This document shows positions 44,489 through 53,540 of a DNA stretch of 64,000 nt, piece by piece. The notes under the pieces are model-generated. The model did no database searches, was not told where the DNA came from, and saw only the letters and a list, made by a program, of their open reading frames with translations. Origin of the DNA: Thermobacillus xylanilyticus (GTDB lineage: Bacteria > Bacillota > Bacilli > Paenibacillales > Paenibacillaceae); contig NZ_CAJRAY010000001.1 of the NCBI RefSeq assembly GCF_907165215.1, forward strand, positions 47,341-111,340. The letters run 5' to 3'. A program made the position numbers and the translations under genes. Every line of letters begins with the position of its first letter. The first letter of the stretch is position 1.

Positions 44489-44878
44489 TTAACTGCGGGC
44501 AAAGATTTTCTTGTCGAAGAACACCAGCACTGCGAACAGAATGATGGCCAGGAGCAGGACGGACGCCGTCACAATAAACAGCAGCGTGGTGAACGTGTTT
44601 TCGATCTTGTAGTAGATCAGCATGCTGAGCGGCATCAGTCCGCCGCCGATCAGACTGGACCAGGCTTGCAGTTTGGCCGTCCGCTTCATGCCGATTTCCT
44701 TAAAAATATGGTAGAAAATACCATAAGCAAAAAGACTCAGCCACCCGACCACCAGGATGTGAGCGTGACCCGGCACCATCGTATAATCTTTCCTCCCGGC
44801 CAAATCCGATCCGATCATTGCGCCGATCAACGCGTATACGGCCGCGATACGGATGAGCCACTTGCCATAATGCTGCAT
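44489..44878 (-). CDS. Small heme-copper-oxidase-subunit-I-like membrane protein
   Basis: About 129 residues from ATG 44878 after GGAAGTGAG. Four hydrophobic helices are seen. The second has VPGHAHILVVGWLSLFAYGIFY, the His-x-His pattern of small proteins related to cytochrome oxidase/NO reductase subunit I. Such single-domain proteins are common in Firmicutes but of unknown role. A longer start at 44917 is unlikely. Confidence 0.75.
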   Translation of the reverse strand: MQHYGKWLIRIAAVYALIGAMIGSDLAGRKDYTMVPGHAHILVVGWLSLFAYGIFYHIFKEIGMKRTAKLQAWSSLIGGGLMPLSMLIYYKIENTFTTLLFIVTASVLLLAIILFAVLVFFDKKIFARS

Positions 44879-44981
44879 CTTCTCACTTCCTTTACCCGCA
44901 ATCCGGAACATTTCCATGCTCGGCCATTTGAAAATTTAAATGCCGCTCTTATTATACAACACTCTGGTTTAAATATCCTCT

Positions 44982-45728
44982 TTACATCCCGGCATGAGAC
45001 TGCTGCGATTTCAGCACCCCGGCGGTTTCGAAGGATTGCACGAAATCGAGCGCCAGCAGCTTGTCGCACACATGAAGCAGATTGCGGGTGCGCGGCTTGT
45101 GCAGCTTGATCCGGAGCGTCCGGATGTCGTCCTCATCCTGATCGTCACCGGGGGCTTCCAGCGACATGCTCACAATCAGAAGCCCTTCCTTCTCGATCAG
45201 ATCCGTGATTTGCGCGACGCTCCCTTCCGCGCGGGTGATCCGCAACGTGATTTCGTTTCGGCTGCGCTTGCTGTGGAGGCTTTTCTCAAGCCGGTTCAGC
45301 ACCAGCAGGATGAGGATGACCAGCACCGTGACCAGCACCGCTTCATAAAAAAAGCCCGCTCCCACACACAGGCCGATCGCCGCCACCACCCAGATGGAAG
45401 CGGCGGTCGTAAGCCCCGAGATGCTCAAACCGTTGCGGATGATGGCGCCTGCGCCAAGGAACCCGATGCCGGACACGACTTGTGCCGCCAGACGCGCCGG
45501 GTCCATGCGGACATTGAATTCGCTCGCGAAGTCGCCGAATCCGTAAATGGACAGCAACATGATCATCGTGGCTCCGACACATACCAGAATGTGCGTGCGA
45601 AGACCGGCTGCATGGTTGTGCCACTCGCGTTCCAGTCCAATCAGACCGCCCAGCACCAGCGAAAGCAAAATCCGCAGCGATGAGTCCACGTAGGAAATAT
45701 CCCACAGACCGGTTTCAATCACCTTCAT
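44982..45728 (-). CDS. MgtC/SapB-family membrane protein
   Basis: 248 residues. The MgtC domain has LLSLVLGGLIGLEREWHNHAAGLRTHILVCVGA, RLAAQVVSGIGFLGAGAIIR and LTTAASIWVVAAIGL. A C-terminal ACT-like cytoplasmic domain covers about 155-240. MgtC proteins modulate magnesium, ATP synthase or membrane-potential homeostasis. Nothing links it to the next genes. Confidence 0.92.
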   Translation of the reverse strand: MKVIETGLWDISYVDSSLRILLSLVLGGLIGLEREWHNHAAGLRTHILVCVGATMIMLLSIYGFGDFASEFNVRMDPARLAAQVVSGIGFLGAGAIIRNGLSISGLTTAASIWVVAAIGLCVGAGFFYEAVLVTVLVILILLVLNRLEKSLHSKRSRNEITLRITRAEGSVAQITDLIEKEGLLIVSMSLEAPGDDQDEDDIRTLRIKLHKPRTRNLLHVCDKLLALDFVQSFETAGVLKSQQSHAGM

Positions 45729-45759
45729 GGCAGAGCCACCTCCTTACGACCCAATGATT

Positions 45760-46536
45760 CTACTTCAGCGACACCTCGGCAATGACCGGATAATGATCGG
45801 ACGGATACCGTCCTTCATATAGCCCCCGGTCGATCACGACCGATTGGACCTGCCAATCCGGGGTCAGAAAGATGTAGTCGATCGTTTCACCGGTGTCGCC
45901 GCCCTTAAAGTGGTGGACCGTCCCCCCGACATCCCGGTTTGCCGCTTGCAGAACGGAATAAACACTTTGATAGCCTTCCTGCACCAGTCCCGTTACGGCG
46001 GCGTGTTCCGGCGTCACGTTGAAATCGCCCGTCAAGGCGATCGGAAGACCGGTCTGTTCGCGCAGATTCCGCATCCGCTCCCGAATCAGCTGCATGCCCT
46101 TCCGCTGCGCTTCTTCGCTGACATGGTCCAGATGCGTGTTGAACATGGCGAATTGATCGCCCGCGCTCGACTTGAACGCCGCCCAGGTGCACATGCGCGT
46201 GTGGGAAGTGTTCCAGCTCATCACCCCGAGCTGCTCCGGATTCTCGGACAAGCTGAAGTTCCCCGACCGGACCATTTCCCACTTGCTCTTCTTGTAGAAA
46301 ATCGCGGTATATTCGCCTTCGGTTCCGCCGTCCCGCCCTTCGCCGACCCAGGTGTATTCCGGCAGCAGCGGCTCCAGGTCCGCAAGCATGCCGTGAAGCC
46401 CTTCCTGAACGCCGATGATGTCCGGATCATGCTTCTTGATCGTCTCGGCAACCGCCTTCGTACGGTTCGGCCAGGCATTGTCCCCGTCGGACGCCACGTT
46501 GACTCTCAGGTTGAACGACATGATTTTTAATTGCAT
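45760..46536 (-). CDS. Endonuclease/exonuclease/phosphatase-family hydrolase
   Basis: 258 residues, no signal peptide. The EEP catalytic set is visible: IMSFNLRV (Asn), IGVQEGL (Glu), NTHLDHVSEEAQRKG, TGDFNVTPEH (Asp, Asn) and the final SDHYPV (Asp, His). Enzymes of this fold cleave phosphodiesters in DNA, sphingomyelin or small molecules. It directly follows an ABC importer operon, which suggests it acts on the imported phosphoester. Cytoplasmic location is inferred. Confidence 0.88.
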   Translation of the reverse strand: MQLKIMSFNLRVNVASDGDNAWPNRTKAVAETIKKHDPDIIGVQEGLHGMLADLEPLLPEYTWVGEGRDGGTEGEYTAIFYKKSKWEMVRSGNFSLSENPEQLGVMSWNTSHTRMCTWAAFKSSAGDQFAMFNTHLDHVSEEAQRKGMQLIRERMRNLREQTGLPIALTGDFNVTPEHAAVTGLVQEGYQSVYSVLQAANRDVGGTVHHFKGGDTGETIDYIFLTPDWQVQSVVIDRGLYEGRYPSDHYPVIAEVSLK

Positions 46537-46595
46537 GAGGTGCCTCCACTCCGCGTTTGTCTGTATCGGATGTTCGGAATCAATTTCGGATCGGT

Positions 46596-48311
46596 TTACT
46601 TTTCCTTGCTGCCTCTGCCGTAAACGAAGTACATCGTAATGCCGGACATGACCATCAGCACGACCGAGTAGACGAGCGTCATGGCACGGGCGATAATGCC
46701 CGCTTCCGCGTCCGTACTGTTCTTGATGACAACCCCCAGCGTCTGGTACACGGGGTGATACAGGAAGACCGTCAGATCGTAATCGTCCAAAATTTTAATG
46801 AAGTTCAGCGCAAGGACGGCCAGCGTTGACGGCAGCACGATGGGCAGCAGCACCCTGCGGAACGTATAGAACGGTCTTGCGCCCATGTTCCGCGCGGCAT
46901 CCTCCAGGTTGTTGTCCAGGCTGAAGAACGAGGCCTTCACCATGCGCATCGTAAACGGAATGTGGATGATGACATAACCCAGAATGACGATCCAGTGCGT
47001 CCCGGTCAGCACCGTGTTCCCGACGATGAGACGGGGGATGTTGAACGCCATCACAAGACCGATCGCGATCAGCGTGCTCGGCAGAATCCACGGAATCAGC
47101 AAGGAATATTCCAGCGCCAGCGCAAGCTTGCTGTTTTTGTACTTATGCAAAATTCTCGACGCGTACAGCGCGAGGGCCACGACGCCGATTGATCCCGCCG
47201 CGGCATACAGAACGCTGACCAGATACGGTTTCAGCGCGCTCATCGAGGTGAACAGCCGGGCGTAATTTTCCAGCGTGAAGCTGTCCCAGGTGATGGTCGA
47301 CGTCGAGATGCTCTTGGCATCGGTGAACGAGAACAGCAAGATCAGCGCGACCGGCGTGATATAAATCAGGAACAGCACGTAGCCGATGATATGCACGACG
47401 ACATTGGCGAACTTGTTGTTGATCTTCTGTTTGACGAGCGCGGATTTCACTTTGGAAACGGACATGTAATTGCCGCGTTTCTCAAACTGAATCATGATCG
47501 TCAGCAGGATGATCGTGGCGAGCCCCAGCACGAGCGCGAGGAGTGCCGCCAGATCCTTGGACGTCTGGCTCTTGGAGAACGTCAGGATCATGGGCGCGAT
47601 CGTCTGGAATTCCGGCCCGCCCAGAATGAGCGGAGCCGACATGGCGCCGAGTCCCGTCAGGAACGTCAGGATCGTCAGCGCGAAGATCGTCGGTTTCAGT
47701 ACGGGAAGCACCACGCGCCACAAAATATAGAAAGCGCCGGCCCCCATCCCTCTGGCAGCTTCGACGGTCTGATAGTCGACCTTGCGGATCGCATTGCCCA
47801 GGAACAGGATATGGTTCGATGTGCAGGCGAACGTCATGACGAACAGCACGGCCCAATAACCGTGAAACCATCCCCGGTCCATGGACGGGAACAGGTTGGC
47901 CAGCACGTTGGTGACGAGTCCATTCTCACCGTAAGCAAACTTGTAGCTCGACGCCACAACGACCCCGTGATACAGCAAAGTCGTGAAGAAGCCGAGTTTC
48001 AAAATTTTGGCGCCCTTGATATCGAAATATTCGGTCAGCAGCACCAGCGCGATGCCGACCACATTGACCGTGATCATCAGGGACACGGCCAGAATGAAGC
48101 TGTTGGTCAAGCTGTTCATGGCGCGCTTGGAGGACAACAGCTTTTCCACGGCATCCAGCGAGAAGCTGCCGTTCTTGAAGAAGATCTCTTGGTAAACATT
48201 CAGATTCGGAAAAATGAGAAACGCGATGATGAACCAGGCGATGAGCACAAAGAGCAGAAGTTGCCCGTAATTTATCGACCCGAACTTGTTTTTCAATGTT
48301 TGTACATTCAA
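46596..48311 (-). CDS. ABC transporter permease with two fused inner-membrane domains
   Basis: 571 residues from a TTG that overlaps the ATPase stop (TTGA). Two BPD_transp_1 domains are fused, each with an EAA loop: VEAARGMGAGAFYILWRVVLPVLKP and EDAARNMGARPFYTFRRVLLP. About 12 helices in all. Such fused permeases occur in ferric iron (FbpB), thiamine (ThiP) and 2-aminoethylphosphonate importers. Partners are the ATPase and binding protein upstream. Confidence 0.91.
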   Translation of the reverse strand: MNVQTLKNKFGSINYGQLLLFVLIAWFIIAFLIFPNLNVYQEIFFKNGSFSLDAVEKLLSSKRAMNSLTNSFILAVSLMITVNVVGIALVLLTEYFDIKGAKILKLGFFTTLLYHGVVVASSYKFAYGENGLVTNVLANLFPSMDRGWFHGYWAVLFVMTFACTSNHILFLGNAIRKVDYQTVEAARGMGAGAFYILWRVVLPVLKPTIFALTILTFLTGLGAMSAPLILGGPEFQTIAPMILTFSKSQTSKDLAALLALVLGLATIILLTIMIQFEKRGNYMSVSKVKSALVKQKINNKFANVVVHIIGYVLFLIYITPVALILLFSFTDAKSISTSTITWDSFTLENYARLFTSMSALKPYLVSVLYAAAGSIGVVALALYASRILHKYKNSKLALALEYSLLIPWILPSTLIAIGLVMAFNIPRLIVGNTVLTGTHWIVILGYVIIHIPFTMRMVKASFFSLDNNLEDAARNMGARPFYTFRRVLLPIVLPSTLAVLALNFIKILDDYDLTVFLYHPVYQTLGVVIKNSTDAEAGIIARAMTLVYSVVLMVMSGITMYFVYGRGSKEK

Positions 48312-49348
48312 TTTCCTCGCTCCGTCCGATCGTATTGCATAATATCCGCGAGCCTGATATATACATCGGTTTCCGTGCCGACTTCGAATCCGATCTGCCC
48401 GTTTTCCTTCTCGATCGTTTTCATCCGGCTACCGCCGCCCATCTCCAATACATACTTGCTGTACAACCCGTAATATTCGCGATCGACGATTTTGGCCTTC
48501 AGGCGCACGACATCGTCGCCCGGGATCGGCGTCAGATTCACTTTTTCATTCCGGATATAAGCGACTTTGCCGGGCGGCACATGCGCTTTCAACGGACTGC
48601 TCTCGATCAGCTCCGGGTCAATCTTGTTGATGTCGCCGATGAAATTGCATACAAACTCCGTTCTGGAGTGATTATAGATTTCGTAAGGCGTGCCGACCTG
48701 TTCAAGATTGCCGCTGTTGAACACCGCAATCCGATCGGACAGCGTCAGCGCTTCTTCCTGATCGTGCGTGACGTAGATGGTGGTGATGCCGAACTGTTTC
48801 TGCAGCTCTTTCAGTTCGTTCCGCAGCTGTACGCGCAATTTCGCATCCAGATTGGAAAGCGGTTCATCCAGCGCCAGAATGGACGGTTTCAGGACGAGCG
48901 CCCGGGCAATGGCCACCCGCTGCTGCTGTCCGCCCGACAGTTCGGACACCTTCTTGAACAGCTGCTCTTCCTTCAGGTCGACCTTGCGGGCGATATCGCG
49001 CACATCCGCGTCGATTGCCGATCTGGCCGCCTTCTTGACCTTCATGCCGAAGGCAATGTTCTCGTACACGGTCATGGTCGGAAACAGCGCGTAGTTCTGG
49101 AACACCATGCCGATGCCGCGCTTCTCGATCGGGACATGCGTAATGTCTTTGTCCTTCAGGAAGATGTTCCCGCCCGAAGGGGAAATGAACCCCGCCAGCG
49201 TGCGAAGAATCGTCGTTTTCCCGCAGCCGGACGGCCCCAGAAACGTGAAGAACTCGCCTTCCTTGATTTCCAGATTGAAGTTCTTGATGGCATGGAACGA
49301 TCCGAAATGAATCTGGATATCTTTAAATGTGATCAATGCGCTCACCAT
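48308..49348 (-). CDS. ABC transporter ATPase, FbpC/PotA type
   Basis: 346 residues. Walker A GPSGCGKTT, signature LSGGQQQRVAIARAL and Walker B ILALDEPLSNLDAKLR. The C-terminal TOBE-like domain (about 245-340) is present. Ribosome site before the ATG is weak. The gene is second in the operon, after the binding protein and a hairpin. Confidence 0.92.
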   Translation of the reverse strand: MVSALITFKDIQIHFGSFHAIKNFNLEIKEGEFFTFLGPSGCGKTTILRTLAGFISPSGGNIFLKDKDITHVPIEKRGIGMVFQNYALFPTMTVYENIAFGMKVKKAARSAIDADVRDIARKVDLKEEQLFKKVSELSGGQQQRVAIARALVLKPSILALDEPLSNLDAKLRVQLRNELKELQKQFGITTIYVTHDQEEALTLSDRIAVFNSGNLEQVGTPYEIYNHSRTEFVCNFIGDINKIDPELIESSPLKAHVPPGKVAYIRNEKVNLTPIPGDDVVRLKAKIVDREYYGLYSKYVLEMGGGSRMKTIEKENGQIGFEVGTETDVYIRLADIMQYDRTERGN

Positions 49349-49373
49349 GCTTTGGCTTAAATTGTAAGAGAGA

Positions 49374-49407
49374 GAACTGCATAGCCTGGACGAGAGCCAT
49401 GCAGTTC
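49374..49407 (-). repeat. Hairpin between binding-protein and ATPase genes
   Basis: GAACTGCATAGC (49374-49385) and GCCATGCAGTTC (49396-49407) pair with one G-U on the minus strand. It lies right after the binding-protein stop and has no U-run, the same pattern as in the opp and sugar operons. Confidence 0.7.
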
Positions 49408-49422
49408 CCGATTGACGCTGGT

Positions 49423-50556
49423 TCAGTTGATGATCTGCAGTTCGATTTTCTCTGCCCAGAGGTCGATATGCTCGGCAATGAACGACCAGTTGAGCGGCTG
49501 CGCCTTCATGTTGCCGAACAGCTGCTTGATGTGGTCCGGCGCTTGATCAGCCGCTTCCGGAATGACCGGCATGGCGCTGAATTCCGCGGCGAACTTGCCT
49601 TGCATTTCGGCGGAACCGAACCATTCGACAAAACGTTGTGCCGTATCCAGCTTCTTGGTGCCGTTCACGATCGCGATATGCTCGACGACCATCGGGACGC
49701 CGCCTTCCGGACCGACAACGCCGACTTTGACACCGTATTCTGCTTCCCGCTTGAACTTCTCGCCGGACACGACGGTGCCGATTCCGATCTTGCCGGCAGC
49801 CATGTTGGCGTACAGGTCTTCGCCTTCCACCATCGGCTGTCCGTTGTCGTACAGCTTCTTCAGCTCGTTCCAGCCTTCTTCGGAAATGCCGAGGTCGCCG
49901 TTTTCGTCGATGTACGGCATCAGGATGCCCGCCACAACAAGCCGCGACGTCGCCCGAGTCAGATTGGTCGGCGCTTCATATTTGCCCTTGAACGCTTCGT
50001 TGGTGTACAGATCCTGCCACGATTTCGGCGCCGTCTCCGGCGTGTACTCGGCTTCGTTGTAGCCGATCATGATCGCCTGCTTGACCAGAGCGTGATAGTA
50101 GCCTTCCGGATCGTTCAGGTTCTCCCAGACTTCCGGCGCCCACGAAGGCACGTATTCCGTGAGGACGCCTTCTTTTTTCAGATTTTCGTAGAAAATGTTG
50201 TTCAGACCGAACACGACGTCCGCGATCGGATTGTTCTTCTCCGCAATCAGGCGGTTGGTCAGATCGGCGCCGCCCGCTCCGACGATCTCGATATCGAAGC
50301 CGGCTTGCTTGGCCTGTTCGATCCACCATTCGCCGCGGCCGTCGGAGTTGGAGTTCGTGTAGACGATCAGTTTTTCATTTTTGACTTCGCCGCTGTCGCC
50401 GTTGCCCGACCCCGCGGTGTTTTCGTTTCCGCTGTTGCTGCCGCTGTTCGTTTCGCTGCCGCTTCCGCTGTTGCCGTTGTTGTTGCCGCCTCCGCAAGCC
50501 GTAATCACCAGGCAAGTCAGCACCAGAAGTACCAACGTTTTCATCATTCTCGACAT
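49423..50556 (-). CDS. ABC transporter substrate-binding lipoprotein, FbpA/PhnS-like
   Basis: 377 residues. Lipobox VITAC (Cys21), then a Gly/Asn/Ser linker to about 55. The core EKLIVYTNSNSDGRGEWWIEQ, GGADLTNRLIAEKNNPIADVVFGLNN and APKSWQDLYTNEAFKGKYEAP is the fold of class II binding proteins for ferric iron, polyamines or phosphonates. No iron-binding double Tyr motif is obvious, so an organic phosphate or phosphonate is plausible given the EEP hydrolase in the same operon. Confidence 0.9.
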   Translation of the reverse strand: MSRMMKTLVLLVLTCLVITACGGGNNNGNSGSGSETNSGSNSGNENTAGSGNGDSGEVKNEKLIVYTNSNSDGRGEWWIEQAKQAGFDIEIVGAGGADLTNRLIAEKNNPIADVVFGLNNIFYENLKKEGVLTEYVPSWAPEVWENLNDPEGYYHALVKQAIMIGYNEAEYTPETAPKSWQDLYTNEAFKGKYEAPTNLTRATSRLVVAGILMPYIDENGDLGISEEGWNELKKLYDNGQPMVEGEDLYANMAAGKIGIGTVVSGEKFKREAEYGVKVGVVGPEGGVPMVVEHIAIVNGTKKLDTAQRFVEWFGSAEMQGKFAAEFSAMPVIPEAADQAPDHIKQLFGNMKAQPLNWSFIAEHIDLWAEKIELQIIN

Positions 50557-50581
50557 TTCTGATCAACCCCGCTTCTTGTAG

Positions 50582-51730
50582 TCATGGCGAAACGCTTCGA
50601 TCCAATACCGATTTTCTCTCGATGATTTGGGTCTGAATTTTTACCGTAATGTGCTGCTCTTTCGACTGACGGACACGCTTCATCAGCAGCTCGACGGCTG
50701 CCGCCGCAAGCTTGTCCGTGTCCTGGCGGACGGTGGTGAGCGGCACGGGCGTGAGCGCCGACAGATAAGTATCCGAGAAACCGACGATTGACAAAGTTTC
50801 CGGAACAGAGATGTTCATGTGAAGCGCGGAAAACAAGGTGGCAATGGCGACCTGGTCATCCGCACACATGACCGCCGTCATGTCGGGATTGTTCCGGATG
50901 AACTCTCCCTGCTCGGCGTCATACTGGTGAACGTGGCCCGGTTTGATGCTCGACGTCCGGAAGTGAATGTACTCGCTTTTCACCGGAATCCCGTGGTCCA
51001 GCAAAGCTTGAATGTACCCCTGGTACCGTTCCCCGCGGCTGGTGATGTTCTCGATGACGTTGGACGAGAATCCGATTTCCCGATGTCCCTTGGAAATCAG
51101 ATACTTCGCCATATCATAAGAGCCCTGAAAATGGTCGTGATAGACGCAATCGATCGGAATCTCGTAGAACACCCGGTCGATGATCACGCTCGGAATTTTC
51201 TCCATTTTCAGTTTGAACACTTGGTTGCTGCAGGATTTGCTTCCCAGCGGGAACAAGATGATGCCGCTGACGCCCATTTCGGCAAGCGTTTGCAAGCACC
51301 GCCCCTGATCCTCTTCGTCCTTGCTGATTCTTAAAATCAGGTCGTACCCGTGTTTGCGCACCTCGTGCTCGACCGCCGAAATGATTCTTGACGTATAGTC
51401 GGTCATGTGGGGGACGATGAGCGCAATCATTTTGTTCTCTTTCTTGTCGGCGGGGGGTTGTGCAGGTATCTCTGTCGTCCGTGCACGATCTTCTTGCCGT
51501 GTTCCGGACAGAAATGTCCCTCTGCGCGGCAAACGATATACAATCCCTCGCTCGACAAGCTGTTCCAGCGCCAATTTGCTCGTCATTCGGCTGACGCCGA
51601 ACAACTTCGCAAGTTCGCCTTCGGACGGCACCGGATCGTGAGCTTTGAGCCCCCTGCTCTCGATGATCTCCAGAACTTTGTCGGCGATCTGCAAATAAAG
51701 CTGCTTTTTGGGCTTGCTGTTATTACTCAT
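50582..51730 (-). CDS. GntR-LacI hybrid transcriptional regulator (AraR-like)
   Basis: 382 residues. An N-terminal GntR winged helix (LYLQIADKVLEIIESRGLKAH, PSEGELAKLFGVSRMTSKLALEQLVERGIVYRLPRRGTF) is joined to a LacI/ribose-binding-type effector domain (MIALIVPHMTDYTSRIISAVEHEV ... LTTVRQDTDKLAAAAVELL). It lies directly upstream of the ABC operon on the same strand. Several palindromes upstream (51773-51828) are probably its operators. The effector domain suggests a sugar-like ligand. Confidence 0.92.
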   Translation of the reverse strand: MSNNSKPKKQLYLQIADKVLEIIESRGLKAHDPVPSEGELAKLFGVSRMTSKLALEQLVERGIVYRLPRRGTFLSGTRQEDRARTTEIPAQPPADKKENKMIALIVPHMTDYTSRIISAVEHEVRKHGYDLILRISKDEEDQGRCLQTLAEMGVSGIILFPLGSKSCSNQVFKLKMEKIPSVIIDRVFYEIPIDCVYHDHFQGSYDMAKYLISKGHREIGFSSNVIENITSRGERYQGYIQALLDHGIPVKSEYIHFRTSSIKPGHVHQYDAEQGEFIRNNPDMTAVMCADDQVAIATLFSALHMNISVPETLSIVGFSDTYLSALTPVPLTTVRQDTDKLAAAAVELLMKRVRQSKEQHITVKIQTQIIERKSVLDRSVSP

Positions 51731-51772
51731 GTCCGGACATTCCTCTGGTTTGGGCCGGCCAAGCCCGATTGA

Positions 51773-51828
51773 TGGTATATACCATTAGCTTAAGCTGATA
51801 TAAACCATAAGTTATGTCACTGACATAT
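51773..51828. promoter_or_regulatory. Cluster of three perfect palindromes upstream of the GntR-LacI gene
   Basis: ATGGTATATACCAT (51773-51786), AGCTTAAGCT (51788-51797) and TATGTCA-C-TGACATA (51814-51828). The first has the form of GntR-family operators (NGTNTANACN). Extra half sites ATAAACCAT (51801-51809) and AATGGTATTT (51832-51841) occur beside them. Confidence 0.65.
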
Positions 51829-51929
51829 TCAATGGTATTTTATTGTCTTGTTTATACTGGTTTATTTTAACAACTTGTCTGCAGGCCATGATAAAAGGGA
51901 GGCTCGTGGAAGAGCGCTCCCTTATACCG

Positions 51930-53159
51930 TCATTGTTCAAAGTATTTGGGTGCAATACCGTAATATGCGGGCCTTTCTCCTTTTTGTTCAACAAGCGATA
52001 AATCGAGCAAATATTTGGCCATTTTTCTGACGGTCGCCGGCGACTTGCCCAGTATATTTGACAGTTCCGCTACAGTTAATCCGCTGCTGGAATCAAAGAA
52101 ATAATTCTGAGCCATGACGAACATGAAATCTCTGAACACTTTGGGCAGATGACTCAAACTTGTATCGCTGTTTATTTTTTGGGCCGCAATGTCCAATAAA
52201 TAACTCTTTTCTTTAAGTTCTGCGTTCATCGCTTTAAGCTCATCAATCATGATTTCCAGAAAAGTTTCAATGAAACTGTTCATCTCACCTCTGCTTCTGA
52301 TACTGTTTGAGATCTCAAAAGCCTCAAGGTACTTCGATTTATATTTATTGCATCCTCTGGAGAGCGCTAGAGAGGAAATATTACCCAGATCTTTGGCTAA
52401 ATACATGCTGCTGATAAACCGGGCTGTTCTTCCGTTCCCATCGTAAAAGGGATGAATATAACCAAAATAATAATGCCCTACCGCGACTTTAATGACATTT
52501 GGAATATCAAGTTGTTCATCATTCATAAATTGCAGCAGTTTGTCAATCAAGTTTATAATTTTGGTTTCCGGAAAAACTCCTTGGTGGACAACTTTACCGG
52601 TTCCCGATTGTTTTAATACGTAAGCGATTCCTTTCCTGAACACCTCGCCATCGGGCAGATCCTGAGGATCAATTTCCCCTCCTGTTATATTGTCATATAT
52701 TTTTCTTACATCCTTTGAAGTGCGGGGATACGCAATATCATCCAAATCCAGCAGGCGAAAGTATGATGAGATCATACTTTCAAATCTCTTTTTTGATTTC
52801 CTGTTGAATAATGTATCTTTGGTGCTTCTGACAATTTCCTCCCTGGTGCTTCTTATTCCTTCCAGCTCATTTGTGTTGTACAGCTCCTCCGCAATACATT
52901 CAATAATAAACTGCTTCCGTGCAATGTTTGGGAGTTCCCTGTATCTTGAATCAAGCTCCTTCGATATGATGAAAAGCTCACTGATCATTTTTAGCATCCT
53001 GTTGGTGGGCACATAATACAATTCATATGTATTGCCCTGACCCATTGGTTTGATATGCAGGCCAAGTTTAATGGTTGAGTGGAAGCTGATCCTCTCTTCA
53101 TACACTCGATTAAAGACAGGAGTGCTGTTTTCGTGAAATATTTTGTGCAAGTGCCTCAT
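51930..53159 (-). CDS. Fic-domain protein with N-terminal inhibitory helix and C-terminal HTH
   Basis: About 409 residues. The Fic active site is HPFYDGNGRTAR, complete with catalytic His and the ATP-binding residues, so AMP transfer to a target protein is expected. The inhibitory motif [S/T]xxxE[G/N] appears as TNELEG ahead of the Fic core. A C-terminal winged helix (LTVAELSNILGKSPATVRKMAKYLLDLSLV) may bind DNA. Base composition is clearly more AT-rich than neighbours, a sign of transfer. The start at 53159 is chosen because a TATAAT lies at 53178-53183, just before the upstream ATG at 53174. Confidence 0.9.
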   Translation of the reverse strand: MRHLHKIFHENSTPVFNRVYEERISFHSTIKLGLHIKPMGQGNTYELYYVPTNRMLKMISELFIISKELDSRYRELPNIARKQFIIECIAEELYNTNELEGIRSTREEIVRSTKDTLFNRKSKKRFESMISSYFRLLDLDDIAYPRTSKDVRKIYDNITGGEIDPQDLPDGEVFRKGIAYVLKQSGTGKVVHQGVFPETKIINLIDKLLQFMNDEQLDIPNVIKVAVGHYYFGYIHPFYDGNGRTARFISSMYLAKDLGNISSLALSRGCNKYKSKYLEAFEISNSIRSRGEMNSFIETFLEIMIDELKAMNAELKEKSYLLDIAAQKINSDTSLSHLPKVFRDFMFVMAQNYFFDSSSGLTVAELSNILGKSPATVRKMAKYLLDLSLVEQKGERPAYYGIAPKYFEQ

Positions 53160-53269
53160 AAGGACCACCCACATCCATTATATTACCAGTATTTTTGCAC
53201 ATTGCACTAACAATGTCTATATCTATGTGAGAAAATCATGGTTTTTTTATACTTGGAAACCAGCAGAAC

Positions 53270-53368
53270 TTAGCCCAACACTTTGATATGCGCACCACAG
53301 ACACATCGTCCGTTGCCGTTGTTCTTGATTTTTACTTTTCTCTTGCATGAAGGACAAACGACAAACAT
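53270..53368 (-). CDS. 32-residue zinc-ribbon microprotein
   Basis: ATG 53368 follows GAGGTG at seven bases and the frame ends at TAA 53270. The peptide starts MFVVCPSCKRKVKIKNNGNG and ends RCVCGAHIKVLG, with Cys-x2-Cys and Cys-x-Cys-Gly pairs 16 residues apart, as in a compact zinc ribbon. It lies 110 bases upstream of the Fic gene on the same strand, in the same AT-rich block. It could be a small regulator or a partner of Fic; no family is recognised. Confidence 0.6.
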   Translation of the reverse strand: MFVVCPSCKRKVKIKNNGNGRCVCGAHIKVLG

Positions 53369-53488
53369 GCGTTAACACCTCGATTCTCAAAGTGTTAACA
53401 GCTTTGACTTGGCTAGGGGCTAAATATACCTCTGTTCCGACAAACGAATGATTACAACGGGAATTTCAATCTCACCATGCCGGAAGTG

Positions 53489-53516
53489 TTGTCAACACCC
53501 GAGTTTTTTTGATAAA
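53489..53516 (+). promoter_or_regulatory. Promoter of the T-box-asd transcript
   Basis: TTGTCA (53489-53494), 16 bases, GATAAA (53511-53516). It would start transcription about 20 bases before stem I of the leader. Confidence 0.5.
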
Positions 53517-53540
53517 CTCAGAGAAAATGCTCATATTCAA

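Noticed and set aside
44269..44502. 77-codon minus-strand ORF
   Set aside because: It crosses the nested palindrome and has no ribosome site or recognisable similarity.
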